DNA of 64,000 nucleotides from Planctomycetaceae bacterium (GCA_002709045.1 PAPJ01000011.1:62001-126000); one strand, 5' to 3'; positions 1-9,502 are shown, counted from the first letter of the stretch. Notes: a model not told the origin generated them from the letters alone. A program made the numbers and translations.

Positions 1-2661
1 ACTTGCATTTCTAAGTACATACAACTGGGCTGCTTTAGAAAGAGGCTTATTATTAGCGATGGCATCATTGACGATGGCATCCACATTCAGACTTTTGGTT
101 GCATAGTTGAGTACGGTTGTTAGTTCCGCGTCTGTCGGGCGTACGGCAACTTCAAAAATAGCCTCGGCAGCAGCCAGCCCCTGAAGTTCAACAGCGGCTT
201 TGGCAACCTCAGCTCGTACTAATGCGGATTCGTCCTGAGCGGCTTTGGTAAGCAGAGCTTCCCAGCCATCGATCTTCCCGGCCCAGTGTCCGAGAGTTCT
301 GATGGCTGCTGCTCGATGACGCCCGTCTTGTGCTTCAAAGACACGTTGCAGTAATTCCAGATTGGCAACCCGTTGTTCCTCAAAAACCCAGAGGCATTCG
401 AGTAGTGCCTGAGCCTGAATGGAATCACCCGGTTCCAGAGACTTAGCCCATTGGGCAACGGTTGCCAGTGTTGCATCGGCTTCCCGACCACTAAGCTCAA
501 GTCTGGCCCGATATCGAATTCCATTCTCAGGTAATAGAAAAGATTGAAGAATGTCAGCAACCGGAGCACCAATCATTTGCGGATGGTTCACTAAAGGCCG
601 CCCTTTGTAGGTGACCCGGTAAATACGACCGTGTTTCGCGTCTCGGTTAGGGTCTCGCATGTTGTGTTGCATGTGTCCAATCAATGCGTTACTCCAATCC
701 GATACATACAATGCACCATCACCACCGACTTCAATATCAGAGGGGCGGAAAGTCGGATCAGAGGAATAGAGGATAGGTTCAATCTCTTCTGCCGTAATAT
801 CCGCTCCCTCGTATTTGACTTCATGCTGCAAGACTCCCTGAAACCCAATCACGTTACAAATCAGGAAATTACCGTTATTGGCTTCGGGGAAATGACTGCT
901 TGAGAGAAAGCCGGTGGCCGCCACGGGGCGTACACGTTTTTTGAACCATTTTTTATTCCCCATGCCTTTACCAATATTGACATAGCTACCGGTTCCTCCG
1001 GTTCCGTCATTAGCAAACTGGAAGCCCCACTGGTCAAAGGCATCTCCGTGAGGGTTAGGACCAATGGGGAATACAAACTCCATTTCAAACGTGCGCGGGT
1101 CAAATCGATAGACTCCGGAAGCGGTAGAGCGATATGTTTTGGTGGGAGTTTCCATGTTGGCCACGTTGAAAATACCACGACTCCAGTAAAGTCCACCATC
1201 CGGACCGATCACAAAAGCATTGGCGCTGTGGTGAGTATCCGCACTGGAAACTCCCTGTAACATGCGAATCTTTTCATCGGCCACCATGTCTCCGTCAGTA
1301 TCTTTGAGGAACCAGATTTCGGGCGGCGCAGCGACCAGCATACCACCCCCCCAGAATTCAATACCGGTAATACTGTTAAGCTTGTCAGCAAAGACAATAC
1401 ATTCATCAGCTTTTCCGTCTGCATCTTTATCGGGGAAAGCGAGAATACGATCGGTTCTCGGCTGCGTTGGATTCCAGTGGGGATAGGAAGGCCAGACAGA
1501 CGCATAAAGAACACCATTAGGATCCACACACATCTGAACGGGGTTCACGAGTTCGGGAAACTCAGCCTCTGATGCAAAAAGGTTAACCTGCATTCCCTCG
1601 GCAATGGTCATTTTACTAATGGCATCCGTTTCTTTTAGATATGGATGCATTCCACCGTCAAGCGAACCTGGTTTGTTTGTTTGGACGACCATTTCATCGG
1701 GAAGATTATCATCTTTAATGGTAAAATCATTGCCGTTGGCATAAGCCCAAACCAGTTCATCACGATTGCCGGTCATGACGTCAAAGATTTCCATCTCTCG
1801 TTTCATCACATCCGCATTAGACTGACCGAACCAGTTTAAAGTGGAGCGTCCGCCATAGACGTTATATCCATCCACGACCCGGTAACGGCTAAACCAGTAA
1901 TAGTTACGTTCCAGTACCGCATCGCGAATCCGCTCAATATGAGCACGTTTGCCAGCCTGAGATGCTGTCATTGCAAACAACTCATTGATAATGACTTTGG
2001 CAACTTCGTCGGCTCCATGATCGAGTAGATGTACTCCGTTGAGCGTGAGCGGTTTTCTAGCCGCTTTGTATAAAGACAGGGAAGTGGTAAAGATGTCCAC
2101 GAAGCGGATATTCTTTGATTTACAAACTTCAGCCATGGCAGCGGTCGCTGCCGCTAGATTTTGATTGTTCAGTTCGCCATTAGGTAGATGAGGACTATGC
2201 AGATTTTCGTGAGCAAGAGGAGAAAAAACAACAAGTGTTGGAGCGGATTCCCCGTTATAGCGTTGTTGTAGCATGCCATCGATCATGACGGCCAGATTCT
2301 GTTTCAAGGCTGGTATTTGATCGGGGCCTTTTAATGCTTCATTGTATCCAAAGAAACAGAATACAACGTCAGCCTGAACTTTTGTAAGCCACTGATCAGC
2401 AGAACCAAAATTATTCGAGCGGGGACGCACGTTGACTTCGTCTCCTGTAAATCCTAGGTGCCGGAAAGAGAGCTTGTGTTTGGGATGGATTGCTTGAATA
2501 TATGATTCGAGCCAGCCCTGATGCTGCATGCGATCGGCCAGATTGTTACCAATAACAGCGATTCTTCCTGCCTGTGGTAAATCCAGTACCTGAGCATGTA
2601 TTTGCTGCACGGTGGCGAAGGAGAAGAAAAATAAGAAAAACGAAAATACAAAACGGCGCAT
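1..2661 (-). CDS. Exported SGNH-hydrolase / membrane-bound-dehydrogenase-type propeller fusion, 3' end outside window
   Basis: The reading frame is open from an ATG at 2661 to the first base of the window (887 codons), so the C-terminus is missing. A signal peptide (about residues 1-23, MRRFVFSFFLFFF...) is followed by an SGNH/GDSL-like domain to about residue 230; the usual GDS block reads GNNLADR and the last block reads NGVHLLDHGA. From about residue 340 there is a propeller of the planctomycete 'membrane-bound dehydrogenase' type (family of TIGR02604), with acidic calcium-loop-like stretches DKDADGKADE and DTDGDMVADE. From about residue 700 alpha-helical HEAT-like repeats begin. Full-length relatives usually end in a haem-binding CxxCH domain, which would lie beyond the window. 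Probably periplasmic; substrate unknown. It is divergent from the next sulfatase. Family assignment is fairly sure, function is not. Confidence 0.85.
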   Translation of the reverse strand, partial: MRRFVFSFFLFFFSFATVQQIHAQVLDLPQAGRIAVIGNNLADRMQHQGWLESYIQAIHPKHKLSFRHLGFTGDEVNVRPRSNNFGSADQWLTKVQADVVFCFFGYNEALKGPDQIPALKQNLAVMIDGMLQQRYNGESAPTLVVFSPLAHENLHSPHLPNGELNNQNLAAATAAMAEVCKSKNIRFVDIFTTSLSLYKAARKPLTLNGVHLLDHGADEVAKVIINELFAMTASQAGKRAHIERIRDAVLERNYYWFSRYRVVDGYNVYGGRSTLNWFGQSNADVMKREMEIFDVMTGNRDELVWAYANGNDFTIKDDNLPDEMVVQTNKPGSLDGGMHPYLKETDAISKMTIAEGMQVNLFASEAEFPELVNPVQMCVDPNGVLYASVWPSYPHWNPTQPRTDRILAFPDKDADGKADECIVFADKLNSITGIEFWGGGMLVAAPPEIWFLKDTDGDMVADEKIRMLQGVSSADTHHSANAFVIGPDGGLYWSRGIFNVANMETPTKTYRSTASGVYRFDPRTFEMEFVFPIGPNPHGDAFDQWGFQFANDGTGGTGSYVNIGKGMGNKKWFKKRVRPVAATGFLSSSHFPEANNGNFLICNVIGFQGVLQHEVKYEGADITAEEIEPILYSSDPTFRPSDIEVGGDGALYVSDWSNALIGHMQHNMRDPNRDAKHGRIYRVTYKGRPLVNHPQMIGAPVADILQSFLLPENGIRYRARLELSGREADATLATVAQWAKSLEPGDSIQAQALLECLWVFEEQRVANLELLQRVFEAQDGRHRAAAIRTLGHWAGKIDGWEALLTKAAQDESALVRAEVAKAAVELQGLAAAEAIFEVAVRPTDAELTTVLNYATKSLNVDAIVNDAIANNKPLSKAAQLYVLRNAS

Positions 2662-2767
2662 AGAGTATTCCTTTGAGGAGCATAATTCTGTCTTGATTAA
2701 AGAACAGGGGTACCGTTGAGTGTATCATGTAACAAACCATTAATGTTATTTTTTGCCGGACGAGCTA

Positions 2768-4207
2768 ATGCCAACTTTTCGTAGCATAAATCAAGGACTG
2801 CTTAGCCTTTTGGGGGGCATTATATTTCTGACCTCTGTCGTCAGAGCCGATTCAGTAAAGCCAAATATTCTGATACTGCTGGCCGATAACTGGGCCGCCC
2901 CTCATGCATCTATTATGGGTGATCAATCAGTGAAAACACCTACATTTGATGCGATTGCACGCAATGGAGTCTTTTTTAACAATGCGTTTTGTCAGGTGCC
3001 TTCCTGTTCCCCTTCACGTGCCGTGTTGCTTACCGGGCGGGTATCCCATCAGTTGCAGGATGCCGCTAATCTGTGGGGTTATTTTCCGGATCATCAGTGG
3101 ACCTTTCCGCTGGCACTTCGTGATTCAGAGTCTTATCAGGTGGGCTATATGATTAAAGGCTGGGGGCCCGGCCGTTATTTGGGAGAGAGGCATACTTTGG
3201 GAAATCCCAATCCCGCCGGTTATAAAGCTGATTCATTTGAGCAGTTTCTCAGTGAGGTTGGTGACCGGCCGTTTTGTTTCTGGTTTGGTTCCCATGATCC
3301 ACATCGACCCTGGAAAGCCGAACAGCAGTATTATGCAGGATTAACGGCCGATAAGGTGGAAGTGCCGGGGTATTTGCCCGATCATCCGACCGTGCGTTCA
3401 GAAATTGTCGATTACTATGCCGAGGTTCAGAAATTTGATACGGAATGTGGAAGGCTTATCGAACGGTTGAAGGCATCTGGAAAATATGAGGACACGATTA
3501 TTCTGATGCTTGGAGATAACGGCTGGCAGATGCCGTGTGGACTGGCAAATGTATACGATGCAGGTACTCGCGTACCGCTGGCAATCCAATGGCCGGGAAA
3601 TATCAAATCCGGTATCGAAAGTGATACGTTTGTAAGTTTTGAAGATATCGCTCCAACCTTGTTTGAACTGCTGGGGATATCGGTAAAACCGATGTCAGGA
3701 AACAGTTTTGCGGACGTGCTTAGCGGAGCTTCGGTGAAACATCGTGAGCAAGTATTTCTGGAACGTGAACGGCATGCCAATGTACGTCAGTCAGATGCTG
3801 CGTATCCCTGCCGTGCGATTCGGACAAGTGACTATCTCTGGATCTGGAATATTAGACCTGAGTTACATCCGGCCGGCGATCCGGAAACCCACTGGGCTGT
3901 CGGACCTTACGGAGATATTGATAACTCTTACACCAAGACACTGTTACTGCAAGGTGCCAGAGATCCAAAACTCGCTGCATTCCGACAGCATGCTATTGGC
4001 AAGAGACCTGAATATGAGCTGTATGATTTAACCAACGACCCCTGGCAAATGAATAATATGTCGGGAAATGCCAAATACCGCCGTGTGGAACGTCAGCTGA
4101 AGTCAAAAGTTGTTCGTTGGATGAGACAGACCAACGATCCCCGCAGTATCCAATTAAAGACAGATATTTATGATAAGTATGAATACTTTGGTCGCGAAGC
4201 GAAATAG
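2768..4207 (+). CDS. Exported sulfatase, heparan N-sulfatase-like
   Basis: Type I formylglycine-dependent sulfatase, 479 residues, hydrolysing an unknown sulfate ester or sulfamate. The frame extends upstream to a TTG at 2753, but the ATG at 2768 places a hydrophobic signal peptide (residues 1-28) right at the N-terminus. The maturation motif is C80-S-P-S-R84, followed by AVLLTGR. The first metal-binding pair is D40-N41 rather than the usual Asp-Asp, in the context LLADNWAAPHAS; the later metal site is D250-N251-G. The DNW form and overall length resemble the SGSH-like sulfatases common in planctomycetes. It is convergent with the acyltransferase, 16 bases apart. Sulfatase family: high confidence. 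Substrate: unknown. Confidence 0.92.
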   Translation: MPTFRSINQGLLSLLGGIIFLTSVVRADSVKPNILILLADNWAAPHASIMGDQSVKTPTFDAIARNGVFFNNAFCQVPSCSPSRAVLLTGRVSHQLQDAANLWGYFPDHQWTFPLALRDSESYQVGYMIKGWGPGRYLGERHTLGNPNPAGYKADSFEQFLSEVGDRPFCFWFGSHDPHRPWKAEQQYYAGLTADKVEVPGYLPDHPTVRSEIVDYYAEVQKFDTECGRLIERLKASGKYEDTIILMLGDNGWQMPCGLANVYDAGTRVPLAIQWPGNIKSGIESDTFVSFEDIAPTLFELLGISVKPMSGNSFADVLSGASVKHREQVFLERERHANVRQSDAAYPCRAIRTSDYLWIWNIRPELHPAGDPETHWAVGPYGDIDNSYTKTLLLQGARDPKLAAFRQHAIGKRPEYELYDLTNDPWQMNNMSGNAKYRRVERQLKSKVVRWMRQTNDPRSIQLKTDIYDKYEYFGREAK

Positions 4208-4223
4208 AAACAGAGCATGGATA

Positions 4224-6224
4224 CTAATGACCCTTTACCATCTCATCAAAAATGGGTTCTAACAGTGGAGCGATGAAGTGTTCGGCTCCGGCATGTGAGA
4301 GATGGTTGTAGTCGACATAAAAGAGTGTGTTTTCTTCAATTAACCGGGTATAGCCATCGTGAGTAAAAAATCCGGGTGCGGGGTCGAAGACGGTTACGTT
4401 GGGTAGCTTCACAGTTCGAAGGACAGTTCTTACATTTTGCTGTCGTTGAGCATGTTCACGCAGCGAAACACCCTGAGGCAGTGGTTGATCTGTTCGCAGG
4501 GCAGTAACCACTTCATAGATCGGGTCGTGGTGTTGGAGAGGGACCTGTTCCATTACCCAAACACGAATTCCCAGACTGTTTAGTTTTTGCAGAGTGTTAA
4601 TTAAATTGCGTTGAAATACCCGCTGCGCAGCGGCCTTACTAATTTCCACCGTCTGATCATCAGTAATCAGGAACTTATTGAGCCCCGTGGAATTTCCTTC
4701 GATGTTGTCAGACCAGCGAGCTGCCATGATGACATGAGTGATTTTATGGCGACGAATAAAATCGATCACGCCATTGTTCCAGATGAGCGTGTCTTCACGG
4801 TCAAAGATTCGGTAGGTATCGAGTACGGGTAGCGTTCCGCCGCGTGTTGCGATGAATCCACTGATGCCACGCTGCTTCGCCAAGGTACTGCAGACGTCTC
4901 CCATAACCATGGCATGACTATCACCCCAGACCAGTAAGCGTGGATGATTACTGACAGTTTGTTTACTACCAATGGTTGGTAACTGATCCATCTGTGGATC
5001 CCATACCGATTTACGCATGTAGTGAGCCGGAGACTCAGCTGTTCTCAGAATTGCAGTGATCTTATCACCCCAACGAGCAGGCAAACCATCCCATTCGGAG
5101 ATCCCGGCACCAGTACAGATAATCAATAGTGAAAAGGCTCCGGAGGCCAAAATTAGCCGCTTTTGAGTTGGAAGCAGGTGGCCCAGCCTGAACGGACTCT
5201 CAATAAAGTGATAAGAAATTGCGCCTATTAAAAAGCTCAGAGCTAATCCGATTAATGCCACCGGGATTTCTAATTCCAGCCGGTTCATATATTTGAGGTA
5301 GACCATGATCGGCCAGTGCCACAAATAGAGTGAGTAGGACATCTTTCCGATGTATACCAGAAACCGGATCTCAAGAATTTGTGAAACTCGTGTTCTAAAC
5401 TTATCTCCCGAATTAAAGTAGATGAGTCCTGCGGTGGCCAGACAGGGCCATAGTGCGGCAATACCGGGAAATACAGTTTCTTTGTCATAGGCAAAAAAAG
5501 TAACGGCAATCATTATCAGTGATGTTATCGATCCGTACTCGGCTATCATTCGTTGTGACGGCTTTAATCTGGGAGCAAAGACTAACAGTGACCCCAGCAG
5601 CAGTTCCCATGCTCGCATCGGCAAAAGAAAAAATGCTTTAGTCGGGTATACATTCATCATCCATAGATTTAATCCAAATGAGAGAATTGTGATGGCAGCC
5701 AGAATCATAAATAATTTTCTGGCTGAGCAATGACGACAGCATATTAGCAGCAGTGGGAAGAGAAGGTAGAACTGTTCTTCCAGAGCGAGCGACCAGGTAT
5801 GTAACAGAGGTACTAATTCGGCAGGGCCAGCAAAGTAGTTGAACGATTTAGAAAAGTAGACATTGGACACCAAGGTCATCTGGGCGATGGCGGATTCAGC
5901 TAATTTGTCATAGTCTTTTGGTACCAGCCACCAATAGCCAATCAGCAAAGTAGCTGTTGTCATTACCAAAGCAGCAGGCATCAGCCTTCGAATACGTCGA
6001 CCAAGGAATTTCCGCAGGGAAAAACGATTTTCCTGCTGTGCCTTAAGGATCAGGCTGGTAATCAAAAATCCGGAAATGACGAAGAATATATCAACTCCGA
6101 CAAATCCTCCATTAAAGCTCAACCCGGCATGGAACAGTAATACTCCGATGACAGCTATGGCGCGTAAGCCATCAATGTCCGCTCTGTATTTCAGTTTTTC
6201 CATCGCTCTGTCGACTGAAACCAT
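4224..6224 (-). CDS. OafA/YrhL-type acyltransferase with C-terminal SGNH domain
   Basis: Inner-membrane acyltransferase-3 protein of 666 residues that would move acetyl or other acyl groups onto a surface polysaccharide. The N-terminal half (about 15-375) holds some ten membrane segments and begins with the family signature DIDGLRAIAVIGVLLFH, including the conserved His32. A periplasmic SGNH domain follows from about residue 425: the nucleophile block is GDSHA (Ser436) and the Asp/His block is DYNHLS (D638, H641), so the catalytic residues are intact. This two-domain layout is typical of bacterial O-antigen or peptidoglycan O-acetylases. Start: ATG at 6224; an internal ATG eight codons later is equally possible because neither has a good ribosome site. 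The acceptor cannot be read from sequence. Confidence 0.9.
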   Translation of the reverse strand: MVSVDRAMEKLKYRADIDGLRAIAVIGVLLFHAGLSFNGGFVGVDIFFVISGFLITSLILKAQQENRFSLRKFLGRRIRRLMPAALVMTTATLLIGYWWLVPKDYDKLAESAIAQMTLVSNVYFSKSFNYFAGPAELVPLLHTWSLALEEQFYLLFPLLLICCRHCSARKLFMILAAITILSFGLNLWMMNVYPTKAFFLLPMRAWELLLGSLLVFAPRLKPSQRMIAEYGSITSLIMIAVTFFAYDKETVFPGIAALWPCLATAGLIYFNSGDKFRTRVSQILEIRFLVYIGKMSYSLYLWHWPIMVYLKYMNRLELEIPVALIGLALSFLIGAISYHFIESPFRLGHLLPTQKRLILASGAFSLLIICTGAGISEWDGLPARWGDKITAILRTAESPAHYMRKSVWDPQMDQLPTIGSKQTVSNHPRLLVWGDSHAMVMGDVCSTLAKQRGISGFIATRGGTLPVLDTYRIFDREDTLIWNNGVIDFIRRHKITHVIMAARWSDNIEGNSTGLNKFLITDDQTVEISKAAAQRVFQRNLINTLQKLNSLGIRVWVMEQVPLQHHDPIYEVVTALRTDQPLPQGVSLREHAQRQQNVRTVLRTVKLPNVTVFDPAPGFFTHDGYTRLIEENTLFYVDYNHLSHAGAEHFIAPLLEPIFDEMVKGH

Positions 6225-6462
6225 TTCTATGGTAAACGAGATACCTCCACAGCCTCGTCCCTGAGGCTGCCGTTAACGCACTTCTCGCCAGTTATCGTAT
6301 TACGAACAGTGATTTCGACTCAATATGAATCGCTTACAGCAGCCCCGCGATTTGGATGGAACGACTACAAAGCGAATGGAAAAATCAGCGGTTTTGCGAG
6401 CCGGAATTTTCGAGACAGAGCATTTCAAGGCTCTCCGCCGGATTCATGAACGCCGGGATTAT

Positions 6463-6627
6463 TTAGCGGGGCTTTCCCGGCCGGTTATTTTGAACGTCAT
6501 GGAAATACCAAAGTGCTTCCTGTTCCAGTTCCTCCTTGAATTCAATCCATTGGCAGTATTCAAGCCACTGGCGATTCCAGAAAATTAATGCGTCTTTAGG
6601 GATCTCGTTAATAACAACTTCGCTCAT
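6463..6627 (-). CDS. Small unknown protein, 54 residues, with strong ribosome-binding site
   Basis: This frame runs from an ATG at 6627 to a TAA and encodes 54 residues (MSEVVINEIPKDALIFWNRQ...). It is rich in Trp, Tyr, Glu and Gln (WLEYCQWIEFKEELEQEALW), has no signal peptide or membrane segment, and looks like a short amphipathic helical protein. The start is supported by AAAAGGAG seven bases upstream of the ATG, one of the best ribosome sites in the window. A GTGAC-N7-GTCAC dyad lies about 110 bases upstream. The same-strand 158-residue gene lies 192 bases upstream. I do not recognise the family; the coding call rests on the ribosome site and protein-like composition. Confidence 0.6.
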   Translation of the reverse strand: MSEVVINEIPKDALIFWNRQWLEYCQWIEFKEELEQEALWYFHDVQNNRPGKPR

Positions 6628-6737
6628 TGTAAAACTCCTTTTTACAAATAAACATCAAATGCCTGGGATAAACGTGAATCTCTGAGATGGAATCAGGCCA
6701 CTCAGATATTTTGCTACAAATATGATCGTGACCGGGT

Positions 6738-6754
6738 GTGACACATTTGGTCAC
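6738..6754. promoter_or_regulatory. GTGAC-N7-GTCAC dyad, possible operator
   Basis: A perfect 5-base inverted repeat, GTGAC and GTCAC with a 7-base spacer, sits between the 158-residue gene and the 54-residue gene. A further direct GTGAC copy lies ten bases to the left. No T-run follows on either strand, so it does not read as a terminator. It could be a regulator binding site for the 54-residue gene; this is inference from symmetry alone. Confidence 0.25.
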
Positions 6755-6819
6755 TCGCCTGATTTAATTACGAAAAAAGAGAAAAAAGAGTTCGCTATTT
6801 GTAGAGCTAAAGTTCGAAT

Positions 6820-7296
6820 CTAAAAACTCAACACCGTTCCCATAGCAGCAGAGTCCGAGACTTCTGCCGGATTGATCGCCTTGGCCTGCTCAAATCCCTT
6901 GGAGGTTAATGAAAACTCACCACCGACCTGATGCATTACTAATCCGGCATCACAAAGCTGACGAAATCCATCCAGAAATTTCACGGTGATTTCCGGTTCA
7001 ATACGACTGCGAAACATCACGTGTGTGTCAGCAGATTGTTCGACATAAACGGCAAGCATACGTTGGGCCGATTCAAATTCGGTATTGTTACTTTTTAGCT
7101 CGATAACGCCGCGATTCCGGGTGATGGAAAGAATCGTACGTGCTTCCAGCGATAATTCGATTTCGGTGGTGGTCGGGGTTACCAATCGATCCGAAGCCAG
7201 TTGAGCCAGTGCCGCAAGTGTTGGCACACTATGCGTTAGATCTTTCCAGAGATTTGCTTGTCCTGTAGCACTTGAAATAAAGGAGGGAAGATTCAT
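6820..7296 (-). CDS. Unknown cytoplasmic protein, 158 residues, possible winged-helix C-terminus
   Basis: Soluble protein with no signal peptide or membrane segment. The first half is mixed polar sequence; the last third, about residues 105-140 (FLDGFRQLCDAGLVMHQ followed by GGEFSLTSKGFEQAK), has the helix-then-beta-hairpin look of a winged-helix fold, but this is only a visual resemblance. An AAGGA element about nine bases upstream supports the ATG. It starts 27 bases after the end of the frame-split membrane gene on the same strand, so the two may be co-transcribed. I do not recognise the family. It could be a small regulator or an adaptor; nothing in the sequence decides. Confidence 0.75.
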   Translation of the reverse strand: MNLPSFISSATGQANLWKDLTHSVPTLAALAQLASDRLVTPTTTEIELSLEARTILSITRNRGVIELKSNNTEFESAQRMLAVYVEQSADTHVMFRSRIEPEITVKFLDGFRQLCDAGLVMHQVGGEFSLTSKGFEQAKAINPAEVSDSAAMGTVLSF

Positions 7297-7323
7297 AGCT
7301 GGTGATCCTTGGTTCGCAATTCT

Positions 7324-7730
7324 CTAGATTGCCATAAACAGTTTGTTGGTCAGTACCATGCCTCCGCCTAAATAAAAGACGGTCAGGGCCAGCATGATAT
7401 TCAGACAGACAAATAATACTCCGGTTAGTAAGGTAAACAAAAGTGTCTGTCTGCCGCTTAATTTTAAGCTGAATTTCCCAACTCCCATAATGACAGGCAA
7501 ACTAAAAATCCCATAGCCAAAATAGGCAGCTAGAAAATAAAGAGCAGATAGAATCCAACTACATATATATAGTCCGCCGGTTTTAGGGAATTATGCGGGG
7601 TGTCGTTTTGGCCGATTCTGCAGAGTGCTGCAATCACCATTACAAGCAAGGCAATGATGCTATTTAGGGTTGCCACCAATAAAAACAGTGTAATCATATA
7701 GATAGTTGTACTTTCAGATGATACGGACAT
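7324..7730 (-). pseudogene. Small membrane protein gene split by a frame change at a TA repeat
   Basis: From the ATG at 7730 the frame encodes 66 residues: a transmembrane helix (about residues 11-37), a short loop, then a stop at 7530. A second hydrophobic frame, two bases out of phase, runs on to a stop at 7324 and encodes two more membrane segments (about YICSWILSALYFLAAYFGYG and LLFTLLTGVLFVCLNIML), with no plausible ATG of its own at its upstream end. Both frames are open across the run TATATATA at 7564-7571. Removing one TA unit joins them into one clean protein of 134 residues with three or more membrane helices. It could be a recent frameshift, a phase-variable gene, a sequencing error in the repeat, or a genuine 66-residue protein. 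A GTG start at 7778 is also open for the upstream part. Confidence 0.5.
7563..7571. repeat. Short AT dinucleotide tract at the frame break
   Basis: ATATATATA inside the split membrane-protein gene. Losing one two-base unit restores a single open frame across the gene. The tract is short for a contingency locus, so slippage is possible but not demonstrated. Confidence 0.6.
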
Positions 7731-7945
7731 CAATCTACCGTTCCCATCAGCATGATGCTTGACGATGTCGGTGCGCACCTATGGAGTCGAATAACCCCAT
7801 TAATCCGTACAACTGCTTCTCAATTAGAAGAGAATTTAATTTGCTCCGAGAAAATAGGCTTTCGACTACAGAAGTAACCTAAGTTTCATTCACAGGCATT
7901 AAACGCTTCGGCGCAGAGAGACAAAGAGTAGATAGGACACACTTC

Positions 7946-9421
7946 GTGATTCAAGCAACAACCACAGACGTATTCGAAGAAGATTCCCAGTCAGCAGCCA
8001 AGGTAGTTGGTACCCGGCAGGAATCCACCACCCGCAGTGAATCTCGCAATATCACTGATGACCCGATCCGCATGTATCTTATGCAGATGGGCGAGATCCC
8101 CTTGTTATCTCGTGAGGAAGAACTGCGATATGCCAAGCAAATAGAAGCCACGCGTTACCATTATCGTAACACGATGTTGGCAACTAATTATATGTTGCAA
8201 GCAGCAGTTTCCATGCTCGATAAAGTGCTCCACGGTAAGCTCCGTCTCGACCGTACGATTGAGGTTTCGGTTACGAATGCTTCTGGTAAAGAGGCTGTCC
8301 TTAAGCGATTGGGACCTAATCTTGAAACGATTCAGGAATTGCTCAAGTTGAATCGTCGTGATTTTAGCGAAGCGATTTATAGGAAGAACTCAAAGAAGAA
8401 ACGTCATGCAGCATGGCGGCGGATGGTTGTGCGACGTAATAAAGCTGTGCGTCTCATTGAGGAAATGAATCTGCGAACCAATAAATTGCAGCCTGCCTTT
8501 AAGGAACTGTGCAATATTCAAAATCGTATGGTTTCGCTGAAACAGCAACTAAAGACAGTCCAAGAAGGAACAGCTGATTCATGGACTGATGCTGACGCAT
8601 TGAAAACAGAATTAGTTCATCTGATTAAAGTTACGCAGGAAAGTACAAACACACTCACACGTCGGGTTGATAATACGATTCTCTATCGCGATCAGTACGA
8701 CGAAGCGAAACGTAAGTTATCTGCCGGTAACCTTCGTTTGGTTGTATCGATTGCCAAGAAGTATCGAAACCGGGGACTGACCTTTCTGGATCTGATTCAG
8801 GAAGGTAATACAGGTCTGATGCGAGCGGTTGAGAAATTTGAATACCAACGCGGTTATAAATTCTCAACTTATGCAACCTGGTGGATTCGACAGGCGATTA
8901 CCCGGGCTGTTGCTGATCAAAGTCGAACGATCCGTGTTCCTGTTCATATGGTGGAAGTTATGACAAGGGTTCGTAACTTAAGTCAGGAACTGGTCCAGAT
9001 TCTGGGACGTGATCCAACGCCGGAAGAAGTTGCTGAACATGGAAAAATGGAATTGAGTGACGCTCAGTGTATCTTGATGATGCTCAAGCAACCATTGTCT
9101 CTGGATCAAACCGTGGGTGATAGTGACGAGAATGAATTTGGGGATTTTATCAATGATCACCGTGAATTTGACCCGCTTGCTCGGGCTAATCATGATGCCC
9201 TGACCACAGAACTGCAGGATGCAATGGAAGTTTTAAGCTGGCGGGAACGTGAGATTCTGAAGCTGCGGTATGGGCTTGGTGACGGATACTGCTATACGCT
9301 GGAAGAGGTTGGCCGTATCTTTCAGGTGACGCGTGAAAGAATCCGACAAATTGAAAACAAAGCCGTGCAGAAACTTCAGCAACCGTTTCGGTCGAAAAAG
9401 TTAAAGTCGTTCCTCGACTAA
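7946..9421 (+). CDS. RpoD/SigA-family sigma-70 factor
   Basis: Directs RNA polymerase to promoters; 491 residues. Region 1.2 is at about 38-70 ([22 protein letters not shown]). A non-conserved helical insert of about 180 residues follows, rich in Arg and Lys. Region 2 is at 252-335, with the core-binding and -10 recognition helices ([20 protein letters not shown], then [14 protein letters not shown]). Region 3 is at about 336-415 and region 4 at about 420-485, with the -35 helix-turn-helix [20 protein letters not shown]. Region 1.1 is absent. The start is GTG, supported by AGGA nine bases upstream. It is either the primary sigma factor or a group 2 paralogue; full regions 2-4 and the large insert favour a primary-type factor, but planctomycetes carry several. 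Two hairpins follow the stop. Confidence 0.93.
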   Translation: MIQATTTDVFEEDSQSAAKVVGTRQESTTRSESRNITDDPIRMYLMQMGEIPLLSREEELRYAKQIEATRYHYRNTMLATNYMLQAAVSMLDKVLHGKLRLDRTIEVSVTNASGKEAVLKRLGPNLETIQELLKLNRRDFSEAIYRKNSKKKRHAAWRRMVVRRNKAVRLIEEMNLRTNKLQPAFKELCNIQNRMVSLKQQLKTVQEGTADSWTDADALKTELVHLIKVTQESTNTLTRRVDNTILYRDQYDEAKRKLSAGNLRLVVSIAKKYRNRGLTFLDLIQEGNTGLMRAVEKFEYQRGYKFSTYATWWIRQAITRAVADQSRTIRVPVHMVEVMTRVRNLSQELVQILGRDPTPEEVAEHGKMELSDAQCILMMLKQPLSLDQTVGDSDENEFGDFINDHREFDPLARANHDALTTELQDAMEVLSWREREILKLRYGLGDGYCYTLEEVGRIFQVTRERIRQIENKAVQKLQQPFRSKKLKSFLD

Positions 9422-9423
9422 TC

Positions 9424-9447
9424 TTAGATGAAGCATCGTTCATCTAA
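9424..9447 (+). terminator. Hairpin directly after the sigma factor stop
   Basis: TTAGATGAA and TTCATCTAA form a perfect nine-pair stem around a six-base loop, starting just after the stop codon. No T-run follows, so alone it is more likely an RNA 3'-end stabiliser or a first pausing element ahead of the stronger terminator. Confidence 0.5.
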
Positions 9448-9461
9448 CGTAGTGGCACGTT

Positions 9462-9502
9462 AAAATGGATGGAAGTTTAGATAAGCTTCCATCCATTTTT
9501 TT
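9462..9502 (+). terminator. Rho-independent terminator of the sigma factor gene
   Basis: AAAATGGATGGAAG pairs with CTTCCATCCATTTT over 14 bases around a ten-base loop, followed by T residues. The stem with flanking A and T tracts would work in both directions. It ends only eight bases before the ATG of the next sulfatase, so the usual ribosome-site region of that gene is the terminator tail itself. Confidence 0.85.

Noticed and set aside
631..1260. Several + strand frames of 70-90 residues
   Set aside because: All antisense to the long fusion protein, which is open across the whole region.
6325..6588. 87-residue + strand frame
   Set aside because: Overlaps the 54-residue gene antisense; no ribosome site, and composition is less protein-like than the opposite strand.
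6737..6755. CRP-like site TGTGA...TCAC
   Set aside because: The spacer is nine bases rather than six, so it does not fit a CRP site; kept only as a generic dyad.
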